A stretch of 41,444 bases of DNA, taken from NCBI GenBank assembly GCA_029779645.1, contig JAKPAC010000001.1, positions 1-41,444 on the forward strand. Direction: 5' to 3'. Under the pieces are notes generated by a model. The model saw only the letters and a program-made list of their open reading frames with translations, did no database searches and was not told where the DNA came from. The stretch comes from Actinomycetes bacterium. GTDB taxonomy: Bacteria; Actinomycetota; Actinomycetes; Actinomycetales; Microbacteriaceae. Positions 7,833-15,274 of this stretch are shown piece by piece; the stretch's first letter is position 1; each line of letters opens with the position of its first letter. The position numbers and the translations under genes were made by a program.

Positions 7833-8205
7833 GAGTGCACTGTAGTGGTCGCGATTCGGGTGTGAAAAGAGCGAATTCTGTGGGTGTGCCCGTGGCGGAG
7901 CGGCGGGTGTTGGGGTGACGCAGCGGCGATGGCGGCGTGCGGGTGGGGCAGCGGTCGCGCGGTCGGCGGGTGGTGTGGATGGTGGGGCGGGGTCAGCGGC
8001 GTGCCGTCGGCCGCGCCCCGCCTCGCACCTCGTGCGAGACTTGCGGCATGACGGCGCGACGAGACGAGGCGGCGCTCGGGATGCCGCAGCACGGCGTGCC
8101 CCGAGTCTCGCGCGTGCGTGGGGCTGCGGCATCCACGGCTCTTTGCGCGAGTGGCACTCGCAGGCGGGCCGCGCCCGCGGTCGGCTCGGTGTGCGGGGGC
8201 GCGCG
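7833..8205. other. Divergent intergenic region between SDR and FGE-like genes
   Basis: 373 nt between divergent starts. It holds the minus-strand promoter of the SDR gene (7839-7866) and a perfect hairpin CTCGCAC-ctc-GTGCGAG at 8022-8038. A 53-codon frame from ATG 8048 ends in an ATGA overlap with the FGE-like start (8206), but its Arg/Ala-rich product looks like a shadow, so I do not call it a gene. Confidence 0.4.
7839..7866 (-). promoter_or_regulatory. Predicted leaderless promoter of the SDR gene
   Basis: Read on the minus strand: -35 like TTCACA (7861-7866), a 16-nt spacer, -10 like TACAGT (7839-7844), then 6 nt to the ATG at 7832. This would place the transcript start on or next to the start codon, which agrees with the missing ribosome binding site. 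Confidence 0.5.
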
Positions 8206-8952
8206 ATGAGCGCCGACTTCGAGATGGCCCGAATCGCCGGGGGCACGGTGACGCTGCACGACGCCAGGCGCAAGCGGCGCTGGAACGTCGAGCTCGAGCC
8301 GTTCGAGATCGGCACGTTCGCCGTGACCGAGGAGCAGTTCGGCGAGCTGCTGGGCGAGGGGTCGCAGCGCTCGCGGCGCCCGGCGCGCGAGGTGAGCTGG
8401 CTGCGCGCGATCCGCTTCTGCAACGCGGCCTCCGAGTGGGAGGGGCTCGATTCGGCCTACACGTTCGACGGCGAGGAGGTCACCTGGCACGTCGACTCCG
8501 ACGGGTATCGCCTGCCGACCGAGGCCGAGTGGGAGTTCGCGTGCCGGGCCGGCTCGAAGGGCGCGCACTACGGCCCGCTCGCCGAGGTGGCGTGGACGGC
8601 GGCCGACGGCGTCACCTCGCCGCAGCCCGTGGGCGGCAAGCTGCCGAACCTCAACGGCACATTCGACATGCTGGGCAACGTGTGGGAATGGTGCTGGGAT
8701 CTGCTCGATCCCGCGCGCTACGCCGACTACCGCGTGTTTCGCGGGGGCGGATTCGCCGACGACGCGTGGAGCGCGCGCGCCTCGACGCGCCGCGGCGGCG
8801 GTCCTCGCATGACGCACGACGACGTCGGATTTCGGCTTGCGCGCGGTGGGTTCGACGGGGATGCCGCGGCCCAGGGCTGGTCGGCCAGGGTCGACGCTGA
8901 GCGCGCGGCGATCGATGGGGCGTTGCCCGATGGGTGGACGCCGCGGCGGTAG
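8206..8952 (+). CDS. Formylglycine-generating-enzyme-fold protein, probably non-catalytic
   Basis: A 248-aa protein of the FGE-sulfatase/SUMF1 fold. Typical family motifs appear in order: IGTFAVTEEQF, VSWLRAIRFCNAAS, GYRLPTEAEWEFACRAG, NLNGTFDMLGNVWEWCWD, FRGGGFADD and VGFRLAR. In true formylglycine-generating enzymes the segment after RGG(S) carries a copper-binding cysteine (CR.A.R); here that stretch reads SARASTR with no Cys, so sulfatase activation is unlikely and the protein is probably one of the many family members with another or no enzymatic role. No sulfatase gene is nearby. The ATG at 8206 has only a weak G-rich leader. Confidence 0.85.
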   Translation: MSADFEMARIAGGTVTLHDARRKRRWNVELEPFEIGTFAVTEEQFGELLGEGSQRSRRPAREVSWLRAIRFCNAASEWEGLDSAYTFDGEEVTWHVDSDGYRLPTEAEWEFACRAGSKGAHYGPLAEVAWTAADGVTSPQPVGGKLPNLNGTFDMLGNVWEWCWDLLDPARYADYRVFRGGGFADDAWSARASTRRGGGPRMTHDDVGFRLARGGFDGDAAAQGWSARVDAERAAIDGALPDGWTPRR

Positions 8953-8970
8953 GCGGTTTCACCACTTCTC

Positions 8971-8990
8971 CTTAGAATCTTTCTTCTAAG
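8971..8990. promoter_or_regulatory. AT-rich inverted repeat upstream of the HNH gene
   Basis: Perfect 7-nt arms CTTAGAA and TTCTAAG separated by 6 nt, inside a 60-nt AT-rich island unlike its surroundings. A TATTAT box follows at 9021-9026. It may be an operator for the DUF222-HNH gene or a weak terminator of the FGE-like gene. Confidence 0.45.
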
Positions 8991-9052
8991 ATTCTTTCCA
9001 CATAATCGACCCTTCCCTGTTATTATGTGCGACTTCTTGGGAGAATGGAGGC

Positions 9053-10642
9053 ATGAAGCGCACGGGGAGCAGCGACTACACACCGGATGAGGTGGGTGAG
9101 CTCGATGCGCTGCGCGATGAGATGGTGACGCTGCAGGCGCAAGACAGTGCGCGGCAGGCTCGTGAGGCGGTGATCATGCATCGGGTCTCGCAGATCGCGG
9201 GTGCGGCATCGGCTCGCGGGGAGGCTTCGAGTCGTGTGTCAGAGCTGCCGTATCGGGCGGTCGCGGCCGATTTCGCGGCCGCGCTGCGCATGAGTGACCG
9301 CACGGTGCAGCGCATGCTCGGCTCCGGCGACACGCTCGTGGCGGAGTTTCCGGGCACGCTCGCCGCGCTCGCCGAAGGGCGCATCCATCGCGGCCACGTG
9401 CCGGGCATCATCGACGCCGGCGCGCACCTCCCAACCGCGGAGGCGCGGGGTGAGTTCGAGCAGCTCGTGGTGCCGTACGCGGAGCACGAGGCGCCCGGCC
9501 GGGTACGCGCATTCGCGCGGACCGCAGCCGAGTGGGTGCACCCGCGCACGTTCACCGAACGTCACCAGACCGCGGCCGCCTGCCGCGGGCTGCGGGTCAA
9601 CGATCTGCCCGACGGCATGTCGGAGCTGATCGCGACGCTCCCGAGCGTCGTCGCGCACGGGGTCCTCGACCGGGTGAAGCAGATGGCCCGGCAGGTGACA
9701 GATGCTCGGCGGGCCGGTCGGGGTTCGGGTGGTTCTGGAGCTTCCGGTGTTTGCGGTTCGTCCGGTGCTTCGGGTTCGTCCGGTGTTGGTGCCGATGGCG
9801 GTGCTAGTGCTGGCGCCGACCGTCCTGGGCGGTTGCTGACTGTTCCCGGGCAGGCGCCAGACGACCGTTCGCGCGAAGTCTCCGGGGCCGCGCTTCTCGA
9901 GCGCGATGAGCGTTCGATCGATGAGGTGCGAGCCGACATCTTCGCCGACCTGCTGCTCACCGGCGATCCCGCGGGGCACGCCGGCGCTGGACGCGCTGGT
10001 GATGGCCTGCTCGCGGGCCTTGGCGCGATCACCGCGCACGTGCAGGTCACGGTGCCCGTGCTCTCGCTCATCGGTGCCACCGAGACCCCGGCGACGCTCG
10101 CCGGGGTCGGCCCGATCGATGCCGACACGGCCCGGCGCATCGCCGGCGCAAGCTCTGGCTGGGACCGCATCCTCACCGACCCGATCAGCGGCGCGGTCCT
10201 CGCCGTCGACCGATACACCCCCGGGCTCCAGCTGAAGCGCACCCTGCAGGTGCGCGACCAGCACTGCCGATTCCCCGGGTGCCGGCAACCGGTTCACCGC
10301 TCCGATATCGACCACACCATCGACTTCGCCCACGGCGGCAAGACCCGCGAGAACAACCTCGCCCACCTCTGCCGCGGGCACCACACCCTGAAACACCAGA
10401 CCACCTGGCGGGTGATCCAGAAACCCGGCGGCATCCTCGAATGGACCAGCCCCACCGGGCGGGTGTATCCGGACGTCCCTACGTCGACGGTGATGTTCAG
10501 ACCCGAAGACGACTGGAACGACTACTTCGCGGGTGCGGGTGCGGGGTCCGGCTGCGGCGCACAAGTGCATTCCGATGTCGGCATGCAAATCGGGATGGGC
10601 GCGAACTCCAATATCGACGTCGAAGATCCCGCACCGTTCTAG
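9053..10642 (+). CDS. DUF222/HNH endonuclease-like protein
   Basis: A 529-aa member of the large actinobacterial DUF222 plus HNH family, found in many copies in this group (sometimes called 13E12-repeat proteins). Residues about 30-390 are the DUF222 helical region, interrupted by a Gly/Ser low-complexity insert at about 219-255 encoded by GC-rich repeats (about 9710-9820). The HNH domain starts at C405 with CRFPGC, followed by the DIDHTIDFAHGG core and LCRGHHTLKH, giving paired Cys and the His residues for metal and catalysis. Function in the cell is not established; DNA nicking or mobile-element association is assumed from the fold. GGGAG at 9039-9043 precedes the ATG. No mobile-element ends were found next to it. 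Confidence 0.92.
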   Translation: MKRTGSSDYTPDEVGELDALRDEMVTLQAQDSARQAREAVIMHRVSQIAGAASARGEASSRVSELPYRAVAADFAAALRMSDRTVQRMLGSGDTLVAEFPGTLAALAEGRIHRGHVPGIIDAGAHLPTAEARGEFEQLVVPYAEHEAPGRVRAFARTAAEWVHPRTFTERHQTAAACRGLRVNDLPDGMSELIATLPSVVAHGVLDRVKQMARQVTDARRAGRGSGGSGASGVCGSSGASGSSGVGADGGASAGADRPGRLLTVPGQAPDDRSREVSGAALLERDERSIDEVRADIFADLLLTGDPAGHAGAGRAGDGLLAGLGAITAHVQVTVPVLSLIGATETPATLAGVGPIDADTARRIAGASSGWDRILTDPISGAVLAVDRYTPGLQLKRTLQVRDQHCRFPGCRQPVHRSDIDHTIDFAHGGKTRENNLAHLCRGHHTLKHQTTWRVIQKPGGILEWTSPTGRVYPDVPTSTVMFRPEDDWNDYFAGAGAGSGCGAQVHSDVGMQIGMGANSNIDVEDPAPF

Positions 10643-10670
10643 ACGAGGGCGGCCGCGGTGCGCGCGCCAC

Positions 10671-10709
10671 GCGGGTGCTGGGGGAGGCATTCATCGCCCC
10701 AGCACCTGC
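10671..10709. terminator. Strong hairpin between convergent genes
   Basis: GGTGCTGGGG (10674-10683) pairs perfectly with CCCCAGCACC (10697-10706) over a 13-nt loop; three more pairs (one G-T) extend it outward. It lies 30 nt past the HNH stop and about 100 nt past the rraA stop on the other strand, so it can serve both directions. There is no T-run, as is common in high-GC actinobacteria. Confidence 0.6.
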
Positions 10710-10713
10710 AATG

Positions 10714-10795
10714 CGAGAGTCAGTCCCCGTGTGCGGGAGCTAGCACCCGCGCACGAGAGTCAGTCCCCGTGTGTGCGGGAGCCAGCACCCGCGCA
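10714..10795. repeat. Two tandem copies of a 40/42-bp repeat
   Basis: Unit 1 (10714-10753) and unit 2 (10754-10795) are nearly identical; both start CGAGAGTCAGTCCCCGTG and unit 2 has a 2-bp TG insertion. Each contains an imperfect stem (GTGCGGG with CCCGCGCAC). They fill the space between the hairpin and the rraA stop. Confidence 0.8.
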
Positions 10796-10804
10796 CGAGA
10801 TGGA

Positions 10805-11272
10805 TCAGCGCTCGACGAGGATGCCGTCTTCGTCGCTGTAGAGGTGCGCGCCGACGCGGAACGTGACGCCGCCGAACTCGAGGGTCACGTCGAGCTCGCC
10901 GGCACCGGTCTTGGCGCTCTTGCGCGGGTTGGTGCCGAGCGCCTTCACGCCCAGGTCGAGCTTGTTGATCTCGTTCTGGTCGCGAATCGCGCCGAGGATC
11001 ACGGCGCCGGCCCAGCCGTGCTCGACCGCGAGCGCGGCGATCATGTCGCCCATGAGCGCCGACTGGAGCGAGCCACCGCCGTCGATCACGAGCACCGCGC
11101 CGTTGCCGGGGGTCGAGAGCGTCGCCTTCAGCAGCGCGTTGTCTTCGAAGCAGCGCACCGTGCGAATCGGGCCGTCGAAGGCCGCGCGCAGGCCGAAGCT
11201 GCGGAACTGAATCGGGACGGACTGGATCGATTCGCCAAGTTCATCGAAAAGGTCGGCGGTGACAACAGACAT
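10805..11272 (-). CDS. rraA: RraA family protein (RNase activity regulator / HMG aldolase fold)
   Basis: A 155-aa protein of the RraA-like family, matching the usual 150-165 aa. Motifs include TADLFDE at the N-terminus, RTVRCFEDNALLK, VLVIDGGGSLQSALMGDM and GAIRDQNEI, the G-x-R-D segment that binds divalent metal and substrate in the aldolase members. RraA of E. coli binds RNase E and lowers mRNA decay; related proteins act as 4-hydroxy-4-methyl-2-oxoglutarate/oxaloacetate aldolases, and sequence alone does not decide which applies here. Start ATG 11272 has TTGGAGCG upstream. Transcribed alone between two hairpins. Confidence 0.92.
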   Translation of the reverse strand: MSVVTADLFDELGESIQSVPIQFRSFGLRAAFDGPIRTVRCFEDNALLKATLSTPGNGAVLVIDGGGSLQSALMGDMIAALAVEHGWAGAVILGAIRDQNEINKLDLGVKALGTNPRKSAKTGAGELDVTLEFGGVTFRVGAHLYSDEDGILVER

Positions 11273-11365
11273 GAGCGCTCCAAACGTGTGTGCTCCCATC
11301 CTGCCGCTCGCGCGGCCGGGCGCAGGGATTTGTTGCGGGTCGCCGCATCAGCGGCACCCGCAGAC

Positions 11366-11411
11366 TCGGGATGCCGCTACCCGGCGCAGCGCGCGGGCAG
11401 CGGCATCCCGA
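11366..11411 (-). terminator. Hairpin downstream of the zinc-type dehydrogenase gene
   Basis: Perfect 13-nt arms TCGGGATGCCGCT (11366-11378) and its complement (11399-11411) around a 20-nt GC-rich loop, 23 nt after the stop of the dehydrogenase gene on the minus strand and upstream of rraA. No T-run. Confidence 0.6.
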
Positions 11412-11433
11412 ACCGGATGCAGTAGCGCGTGAC

Positions 11434-12579
11434 TCAGCGCACGAGCGCCGGGTTCACCAGGAACTTGCGCCCGGTCGAGTACTTCGCGTACTGCACGATG
11501 TTGGCCGGGTCGAGCATCTCGGCGAGGGTGATCTCGTCGGTGTAGTGGCTCGCGAAGGTGGTCGTGAGCTCGGCGGCGACCCGCGCACGCAGGCGATCGG
11601 CGACCTCGGCCCCCGCGCGCTGCAGGAACGGCGTGAGCAGCCATCCGCTCACGCCCCACGACATGCCATAGGCGCGATTGAGCACGGTCGGGCTGCGGTC
11701 GAGGCCGCCGTAGATGTAGACCTGCTTGTGCGTCGCCGAGCCGTAGCGGCTGTATTCGGTCGCGCTCGCGCTGGCTGCGCGCTCCATCGCGGTGAGCAGC
11801 TGGCTGGCCAGCTCGCCGCCGCCGATCGCGTCGAACGCGAGCGTTGCACCCGTCGCCGTGATCGCCGCAAGCAGCTCGGCCTCGAAGTCGGGCGAGCTCG
11901 TGTCGACGACCCACTTCGCACCCTGCGCGCGAAGCATCGCGACCTGCTCTGGGCGGCGCACCACGTTGACCAGGTCGACGCCGTCGGCGATGCAGATGCG
12001 GTTGAGCATCTGCCCCAGATTGGATGCCGCAGCCGTGTGCACGAGGGCCTTGTGGCCCTCCATCCGCATGACCTCGACCATCGACTGCGAGGTGAGCGGG
12101 TTCACGAAGCTCGACGCGCCGTCAGCCGGCCGGTCGCCGTCGCGCAGCACGAGGCAGTGCTTCGCCTTGAGGGTGCGGAACTGCTGGTACATCTCGCCGC
12201 CGTTGAGCGCGACGGTCCTGCCGAGGAGTGCCTGCGCCTCCGGGCTGTCGCCCGCGGCGACCACGACGCCGGCGCTCTCGTTGCCGACGACCAGGCGCTC
12301 GCCGACCCGCGGGCGCAGGGCGGGCATCGACGCGGAGGGCACGCGGCCGAGCAGCGCGGGCGACGCGGGGGTTCCCACCGACTCGAACTCGGCCCAGTTC
12401 GCACCCGCGAACAGGCCGCCGAGGTCAGACGGGTTGATCGGGCTCGCCTCGACGCGAATCACGACCTCGTCAGCGCCGGGGGCTGCCAGTGCCGCCTGGG
12501 CGAGCGAGAGCTGCAGCTCGCCCTCCGCGGTGACCAGCGAATGCAGCTGAAGCTGGGTGGGGGGCAGTGCGTTGCTCAT
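11434..12579 (-). CDS. MDR-superfamily zinc-binding-dehydrogenase-like oxidoreductase
   Basis: A 381-aa medium-chain dehydrogenase/reductase (quinone oxidoreductase/enoyl reductase-like branch). The N-terminal GroES-like domain carries VVIRVEASPINPSDLGGLFAG and GNESAGVVVAAG; the nucleotide-binding domain shows ALVHTAAASNLGQMLNRI followed by FDAIGGGELASQLL. The catalytic and structural zinc ligands of alcohol dehydrogenases (paired Cys) are absent, so despite the family name it is probably zinc-free and NADPH-dependent. Substrate unknown. The ATG at 12579 follows GAGAGAGG. It is a single-gene unit with its own downstream hairpin; the upstream 168 nt to the yigZ stop hold no further gene. Confidence 0.88.
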   Translation of the reverse strand: MSNALPPTQLQLHSLVTAEGELQLSLAQAALAAPGADEVVIRVEASPINPSDLGGLFAGANWAEFESVGTPASPALLGRVPSASMPALRPRVGERLVVGNESAGVVVAAGDSPEAQALLGRTVALNGGEMYQQFRTLKAKHCLVLRDGDRPADGASSFVNPLTSQSMVEVMRMEGHKALVHTAAASNLGQMLNRICIADGVDLVNVVRRPEQVAMLRAQGAKWVVDTSSPDFEAELLAAITATGATLAFDAIGGGELASQLLTAMERAASASATEYSRYGSATHKQVYIYGGLDRSPTVLNRAYGMSWGVSGWLLTPFLQRAGAEVADRLRARVAAELTTTFASHYTDEITLAEMLDPANIVQYAKYSTGRKFLVNPALVR

Positions 12580-12747
12580 GGATGCCTCTCTCTCGCGGCG
12601 CGCTGGGGCGCCGACACCCGATCTCGGGTTCGTCGTTGAATGCCGGTGGCTGTGGCATCCAAACTACGCGACCCGCGGATGGGGCGGCCCGAACGGCGAC
12701 ATTGTTGCCGGGGCCGTGCTTGCGGCGCCGCGGTCGGGCCGCAGCAA

Positions 12748-13416
12748 TCAGGCCGTCGGCGCAGCCGCGGGCACCTCGATGATCCGCTCCGAGCCGATCA
12801 CCGCGTCGACCGACCCCGCCGACGCCGCCGAGACCTCGTCGCGCAGTGCGTCGAGCGCGGCCGGGGGCACCCACAGCTCGAGCGTCGCGACGGCGCCGTA
12901 GCTCGGCTCGCCGACGACGGCGTCGTTGCGTCCGGCCCAATCGCGCAGGAGGTTGTCGAAACGGCCGGCGTCGGCGTGCGGCACGTCGAGGGTCACCTGG
13001 GTGAGCGATGCCCGCCGCAGCAGCGAGCCGGCATCGAGTGCCTCCGACACCGCCGTCGAGTACGCGCGGATCAGGCCTCCGGCCCCCAGCTTCACGCCGC
13101 CGAAGTAGCGGGTCACGACGGCGACCACGTCGGTGAGCTCGCGCCGGCGCAGCACCTCCAGCATGGGCACGCCGGCCGTGCCAGACGGCTCGCCGTCGTC
13201 GGACGAGCGGGCCTGGTCGCCCAGCAGGCCGGTGACCATCGCGGTGCAGTTGTGCCGGGCGTCCCACGCGCGCTTGCGCACCTCGGCGATCACCGCCTCG
13301 GCCTCCTCGATGGATGCCACCGGCGCGATGTGCGCGATGAACCGCGACTTCTTGATCACGAGCTCGTGGTCGACGGGCGCCGCGAGGGTCATGGGATAGC
13401 GGCGGTCGGAGCTCAC
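12748..13416 (-). CDS. YigZ/IMPACT family protein (UPF0029)
   Basis: A 222-aa protein with the UPF0029 (IMPACT) N-terminal domain and a DUF1949-like C-terminal domain. Diagnostic stretches are HELVIKKSRFIAHIAPV, ARHNCTAMVTG, DDGEPSGTAGVPML and VVTRYFGGVKLGAGGLIRAY. The bacterial YigZ proteins are of uncertain biochemical role; the eukaryotic relative IMPACT regulates translation. I chose GTG 13416, which gives an N-terminus of usual length; ATG 13392 is the alternative. TATCGT ends 6 nt before the GTG, another leaderless-type start. It is divergent from the MarR gene. Confidence 0.9.
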   Translation of the reverse strand: MSSDRRYPMTLAAPVDHELVIKKSRFIAHIAPVASIEEAEAVIAEVRKRAWDARHNCTAMVTGLLGDQARSSDDGEPSGTAGVPMLEVLRRRELTDVVAVVTRYFGGVKLGAGGLIRAYSTAVSEALDAGSLLRRASLTQVTLDVPHADAGRFDNLLRDWAGRNDAVVGEPSYGAVATLELWVPPAALDALRDEVSAASAGSVDAVIGSERIIEVPAAAPTA

Positions 13417-13509
13417 GTGGCCACGATACCCAGCGGTGCTCGTGCGCAGGACTGGCGCCGGTGCCGGGGCGCACGGTGTCGGGCGCACGGTTCCGGGGCG
13501 CAGTCGACG

Positions 13510-13542
13510 ATAGTTGCCGCAGGAAACTATTCGGTCTACCCT
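13510..13542 (+). promoter_or_regulatory. MarR gene promoter with overlapping operator-like inverted repeat
   Basis: TTGCCG (13514-13519) and TACCCT (13537-13542) with a 17-nt spacer form a sigma-70-like promoter ending 7 nt before the ATG. An inverted repeat ATAGTT-N9-AACTAT (13510-13530) covers the -35 element, in size and placement like a MarR-dimer operator, so autoregulation of the marR-SDR unit is likely. Confidence 0.6.
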
Positions 13543-13549
13543 GGAAGAC

Positions 13550-14287
13550 ATGAGCGCGAACACGGGCATCGGCGCTGGGGCGAGTGCGCGCCCGCGTGAG
13601 GAGGCGCTGCTCGGCGCTCTCACCGAGCTGATGTCGCGCTGGACCTCGGCCGATCTGCAGGCGCGGTTCGCGGTGCAGCACGGCGCGGCGGAGCACGGTG
13701 CGGCCCGCCCGGGCGCCGCCCACCCCGGCGCGGCCCGTCCCGACCCGGCACGCTCCGACGCGGCGCAGCCCGGGGCGGCGCGCCGCGCGCCCGCGCTCGA
13801 CGACGCGAAGGTGCGCGCCATCTACGTGCTCGGGCTGCGCGGCGGCGCGGCGCGGCCGAGCGAGCTCGCCGCCGAGTTGCGCATGACCCGCCCGACGACC
13901 TCGAAGCTGCTCGCGCGGCTACGCGCCGACGGCCTGCTCGACAAGCGCGCCGACCCGGCCGACGGCCGGGCCACGCAGGTCGAGCTGACCGGGCTCGGCG
14001 CCAGCGTCTTCACGCAGCTGGTGGATGCCGGACACGACATGGTCCGACGCGCCCTCGGCGGCTGGTCAGACACCGACATCGAGGCGCTCTCCAGCCTGCT
14101 CTCGAGGTTCGTCGACGGCCTCATGGACGAGGCCAGCGGCATGACGCAGGCGGATGTTCCCAGCGAAGCACTGGGCGCGACACGGCCCGCCCACACGCAC
14201 GCACCACCGCAGACCTTCGCGCCGGCACCCGCCGGCGCACCCGCGTGCGGCGCCACGAGCGACCGCCGCATCCCCCAAGTGAAGTGA
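13550..14287 (+). CDS. MarR-family transcriptional regulator with Ala/Pro-rich insert
   Basis: A 245-aa winged-helix repressor of the MarR type. The HTH reads PSELAAELRMTRPTTSKLLARLRADGLLDKRADPADGRA with the typical D-x-R wing. MarR proteins are usually 140-180 aa; this one is longer for two reasons: an insert near residues 44-80 made of repeats of HGAA/PGAA/PDPA type, encoded by GC-rich tandem DNA (about 13680-13790), and a 45-residue Thr/Ala/Pro tail. The insert falls after the first dimerisation helix. Immediately downstream (8 nt) is an SDR gene on the same strand, the probable target and source of the inducing substrate. Confidence 0.88.
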   Translation: MSANTGIGAGASARPREEALLGALTELMSRWTSADLQARFAVQHGAAEHGAARPGAAHPGAARPDPARSDAAQPGAARRAPALDDAKVRAIYVLGLRGGAARPSELAAELRMTRPTTSKLLARLRADGLLDKRADPADGRATQVELTGLGASVFTQLVDAGHDMVRRALGGWSDTDIEALSSLLSRFVDGLMDEASGMTQADVPSEALGATRPAHTHAPPQTFAPAPAGAPACGATSDRRIPQVK

Positions 14288-14295
14288 GGCACATC

Positions 14296-15096
14296 ATGGC
14301 ACGCACGTACGTCATCACCGGATCGGCATCGGGCATCGGAGCGGCGACCGCCGAGCTCCTGCGATCGCGCGGCGACAAGGTGATCGGCATCGACCTGAAG
14401 GGCGCCGAGATCGACGCCGACCTCTCACGCCCGTCCGAGCGCGCAGCGGCCGCCGTCAAGGCGAGTGAGCTCGCCGGCGGTGTCATCGACGGCGTGATCG
14501 CGTGCGCCGGCATCTCGGCCCCGATCTCGAAGACCATGGCCATCAACTACTTCGGCGTGACCGAGCTGCTCACGGCGCTCCTGCCCGCTCTGCGCGCCTC
14601 GGACGCTCCGCGGGCCGCAGTCGTCTCGTCGATGGCCTCGCTGCAGCCCTCCGTCCCCGAGCTCGTCGAGGCCGCGCTCGGCGGCGACGAGGCGGCGACC
14701 CTCGCGATCGGCGACGCGCTCGCCGCCAAGGGCCCCGAGGCCGGGTACGCCAACTACTCCGGCTCGAAGCGCGCCCTCTCGCGCTGGGTGCGCCGCGCAT
14801 CGATCAGCGAGGCGTGGGCGGGCTCCGGCATCCCGCTCAACGCGGTCGCCCCCGGCACGGTGATCACGCCGATGACGGCCGAGCTGCTGCGCACCCCCGA
14901 GGGTGCGGCGATGGTGGATGCCGCCGTGCCGATGCCGCTGAACTCGCACCAGCCCGCCGAGTCGATCGCGCAGCTGCTCGTCTGGCTGACGAGCCCCGAG
15001 AACACGCACATGGCCGGCCAGACGATCTATTGCGACGGCGGCGCGGATGCCACGCTGCGCGGCGATGACATCTGGTCATGGAACGACCCGCGCTGA
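14296..15096 (+). CDS. SDR oxidoreductase (3-alpha-hydroxysteroid dehydrogenase/carbonyl reductase-like)
   Basis: A 266-aa short-chain dehydrogenase: cofactor loop TGSASGIG (residues 8-15), strand D-like IACAGISAP instead of the standard NNAG, active-site Ser in VVSSMAS and catalytic YSGSK. The short N-terminal half (the product lacks about 20 residues between strands beta-2 and beta-4) and the ending HMAGQTIYCDGGADATLRGDDIW resemble the 3-alpha-hydroxysteroid dehydrogenase/carbonyl reductase subgroup. GAGG lies 6 nt before the ATG. It is cotranscribed with the MarR regulator in front, consistent with a substrate-inducible reductase. Substrate not deducible. Confidence 0.88.
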   Translation: MARTYVITGSASGIGAATAELLRSRGDKVIGIDLKGAEIDADLSRPSERAAAAVKASELAGGVIDGVIACAGISAPISKTMAINYFGVTELLTALLPALRASDAPRAAVVSSMASLQPSVPELVEAALGGDEAATLAIGDALAAKGPEAGYANYSGSKRALSRWVRRASISEAWAGSGIPLNAVAPGTVITPMTAELLRTPEGAAMVDAAVPMPLNSHQPAESIAQLLVWLTSPENTHMAGQTIYCDGGADATLRGDDIWSWNDPR

Positions 15097-15131
15097 ACAG
15101 ACGTCCGCCGGGGCTGACACAGGCGCCCGCT

Positions 15132-15256
15132 GGGCGACCTGACCCAGCCGCCCGCTGAGCGGGCTGGACAAGCACTCGCTTGGCCAGACGCTCGCCGGGC
15201 GACCTGACCCAGCCGCCCGCCGGCGGGCCGGAACAGCCGCCCGCTGAGCGGGCTGG
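15132..15256. repeat. Interleaved repeats and hairpins between convergent genes
   Basis: A 24-bp sequence starting GGGCGACCTGACCCAGCC occurs at 15132-15155 and 15197-15220, and a 23-bp sequence starting CAGCCGCCCGCTGAGCGG occurs at 15145-15167 and 15234-15256. The latter contains the stem GCCCGC-tga-GCGGGC. The tract fills the space between the SDR stop and the patatin stop, so it probably provides transcription termination from both sides. Confidence 0.7.
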
Positions 15257-15274
15257 GAGCCCGAGCGGCCGAGG

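Noticed and set aside
8048..8209. 53-codon frame ending in an ATGA overlap with the FGE-like gene
   Set aside because: Arrangement looks like translational coupling, but the product is low-complexity Arg/Ala/Gly and has no ribosome binding site.
6987..8423. N-terminal extension of the SDR gene to position 8423
   Set aside because: The added 197 residues are Arg/Pro/Ser-rich and overlap the divergent FGE-like gene; the SDR fold starts at 7832, where a promoter pattern is seen.
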